Shown here: in pieces, positions 7,277-7,351 of the stretch | How positions within the stretch are numbered: the first letter of the stretch is position 1 | Layout: the number at the start of each line of letters is the position of its first letter | Assembly: GCA_002376965.1 (NCBI GenBank) | Contig: DFOV01000337.1 | Coordinates: forward strand, 4,378 to 11,728 | DNA length: 7,351 nt | Reading direction: 5' to 3' | Origin: Gammaproteobacteria bacterium UBA3532 | GTDB lineage: Bacteria > Pseudomonadota > Gammaproteobacteria > Enterobacterales > UBA3532 | The notes under the pieces: generated by a model | The model's input: the letters and a program-made list of their open reading frames with translations, nothing else | Databases searched by the model: none | Told to the model about the DNA's origin: nothing | Position numbers and translations under genes: made by a program

Positions 7277-7351
7277 TGGCAGGCCAGGAGGGAATCGAAC
7301 CCCCAACCTATGGGTTTGGAGACCATCGCTCTGCCAATTGAGCTACTGGCC
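7277..7351 (-). tRNA. tRNA-Trp (CCA anticodon), first base outside the window
   Basis: Read on the minus strand, 75 of 76 bases of a tRNA are present. The acceptor stem is (A)GGCCAG with CTGGCCT (7281-7287), followed by discriminator G and an encoded CCA (7277-7279). The D arm is GCTC-AATTGGCA-GAGC. The anticodon loop CTCCAAA has anticodon CCA, which reads UGG. The variable loop is AGGTT. The T arm is GGGGG-TTCGATT-CCCTC with one G-U pair. The inferred first base is A, which would be at 7352. The anticodon stem ATGGT/CCCAT has a U-C mismatch at pair 31-39. A tRNA-Trp just before secE is usual in Pseudomonas-like gammaproteobacteria, where tuf precedes it. Confidence 0.96.

Noticed and set aside
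1..7351. Novel system, mobile element, CRISPR array or defence island
   Set aside because: The window is fully accounted for by the conserved secE-rpoB cluster and its known control regions. There are no foreign-looking genes, direct repeats or insertion boundaries.

Overview
This window is a housekeeping segment of a bacterial chromosome. Every gene lies on the minus strand, so transcription runs from high to low coordinates. The transcriptional order is tRNA-Trp, secE, nusG, rplK (L11), rplA (L1), rplJ (L10), rplL (L7/L12), rpoB. This is the conserved secE-nusG-rplKAJL-rpoB(C) cluster. Protein sequences (E. coli-like L1, L11, NusG and RpoB, with RpoB numbering identical to E. coli through residue 814) point to a gammaproteobacterium of moderate GC. 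A tRNA-Trp directly before secE, and an RpoB whose expected full length is about 1355 residues, resemble Pseudomonadales/Oceanospirillales more than Enterobacteriaceae. Genus cannot be fixed by eye.

Layout. The right edge (7277-7351) is a tRNA-Trp lacking only its first base; it is followed by a strong intrinsic terminator (7241-7272). Then come secE (protein export) and nusG (elongation/antitermination), separated by one base. A 54-base gap carries a hairpin matching the known ribosomal protein L1 operator, followed by rplK and rplA. A 203-base untranslated leader holds a textbook L10-L12 binding structure with a kink-turn-like internal loop, further hairpins, and a Shine-Dalgarno sequence in the loop of its own small stem. 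It precedes rplJ, which starts with GTG, and then rplL. The 144-base rplL-rpoB gap holds a small hairpin and an attenuator-type terminator. rpoB fills the left half and runs off the window at codon 1275, with roughly 80 C-terminal codons missing.

Together the genes make the L1 stalk (L1), the GTPase-associated stalk (L10, L7/L12, L11), the RNA polymerase beta subunit, a transcription factor linking polymerase and ribosome, and a translocon subunit. Visible control points are two autogenous translational operators (L1 upstream of rplK, L10-L12 upstream of rplJ) and two terminator-like hairpins, one before secE and one before rpoB. No convincing sigma70 promoter was found.

I found no mobile element, CRISPR array, defence gene, frameshift or unknown gene. 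The points worth a second look are regulatory RNA details and a U-C mismatch in the tRNA anticodon stem, not a new system.
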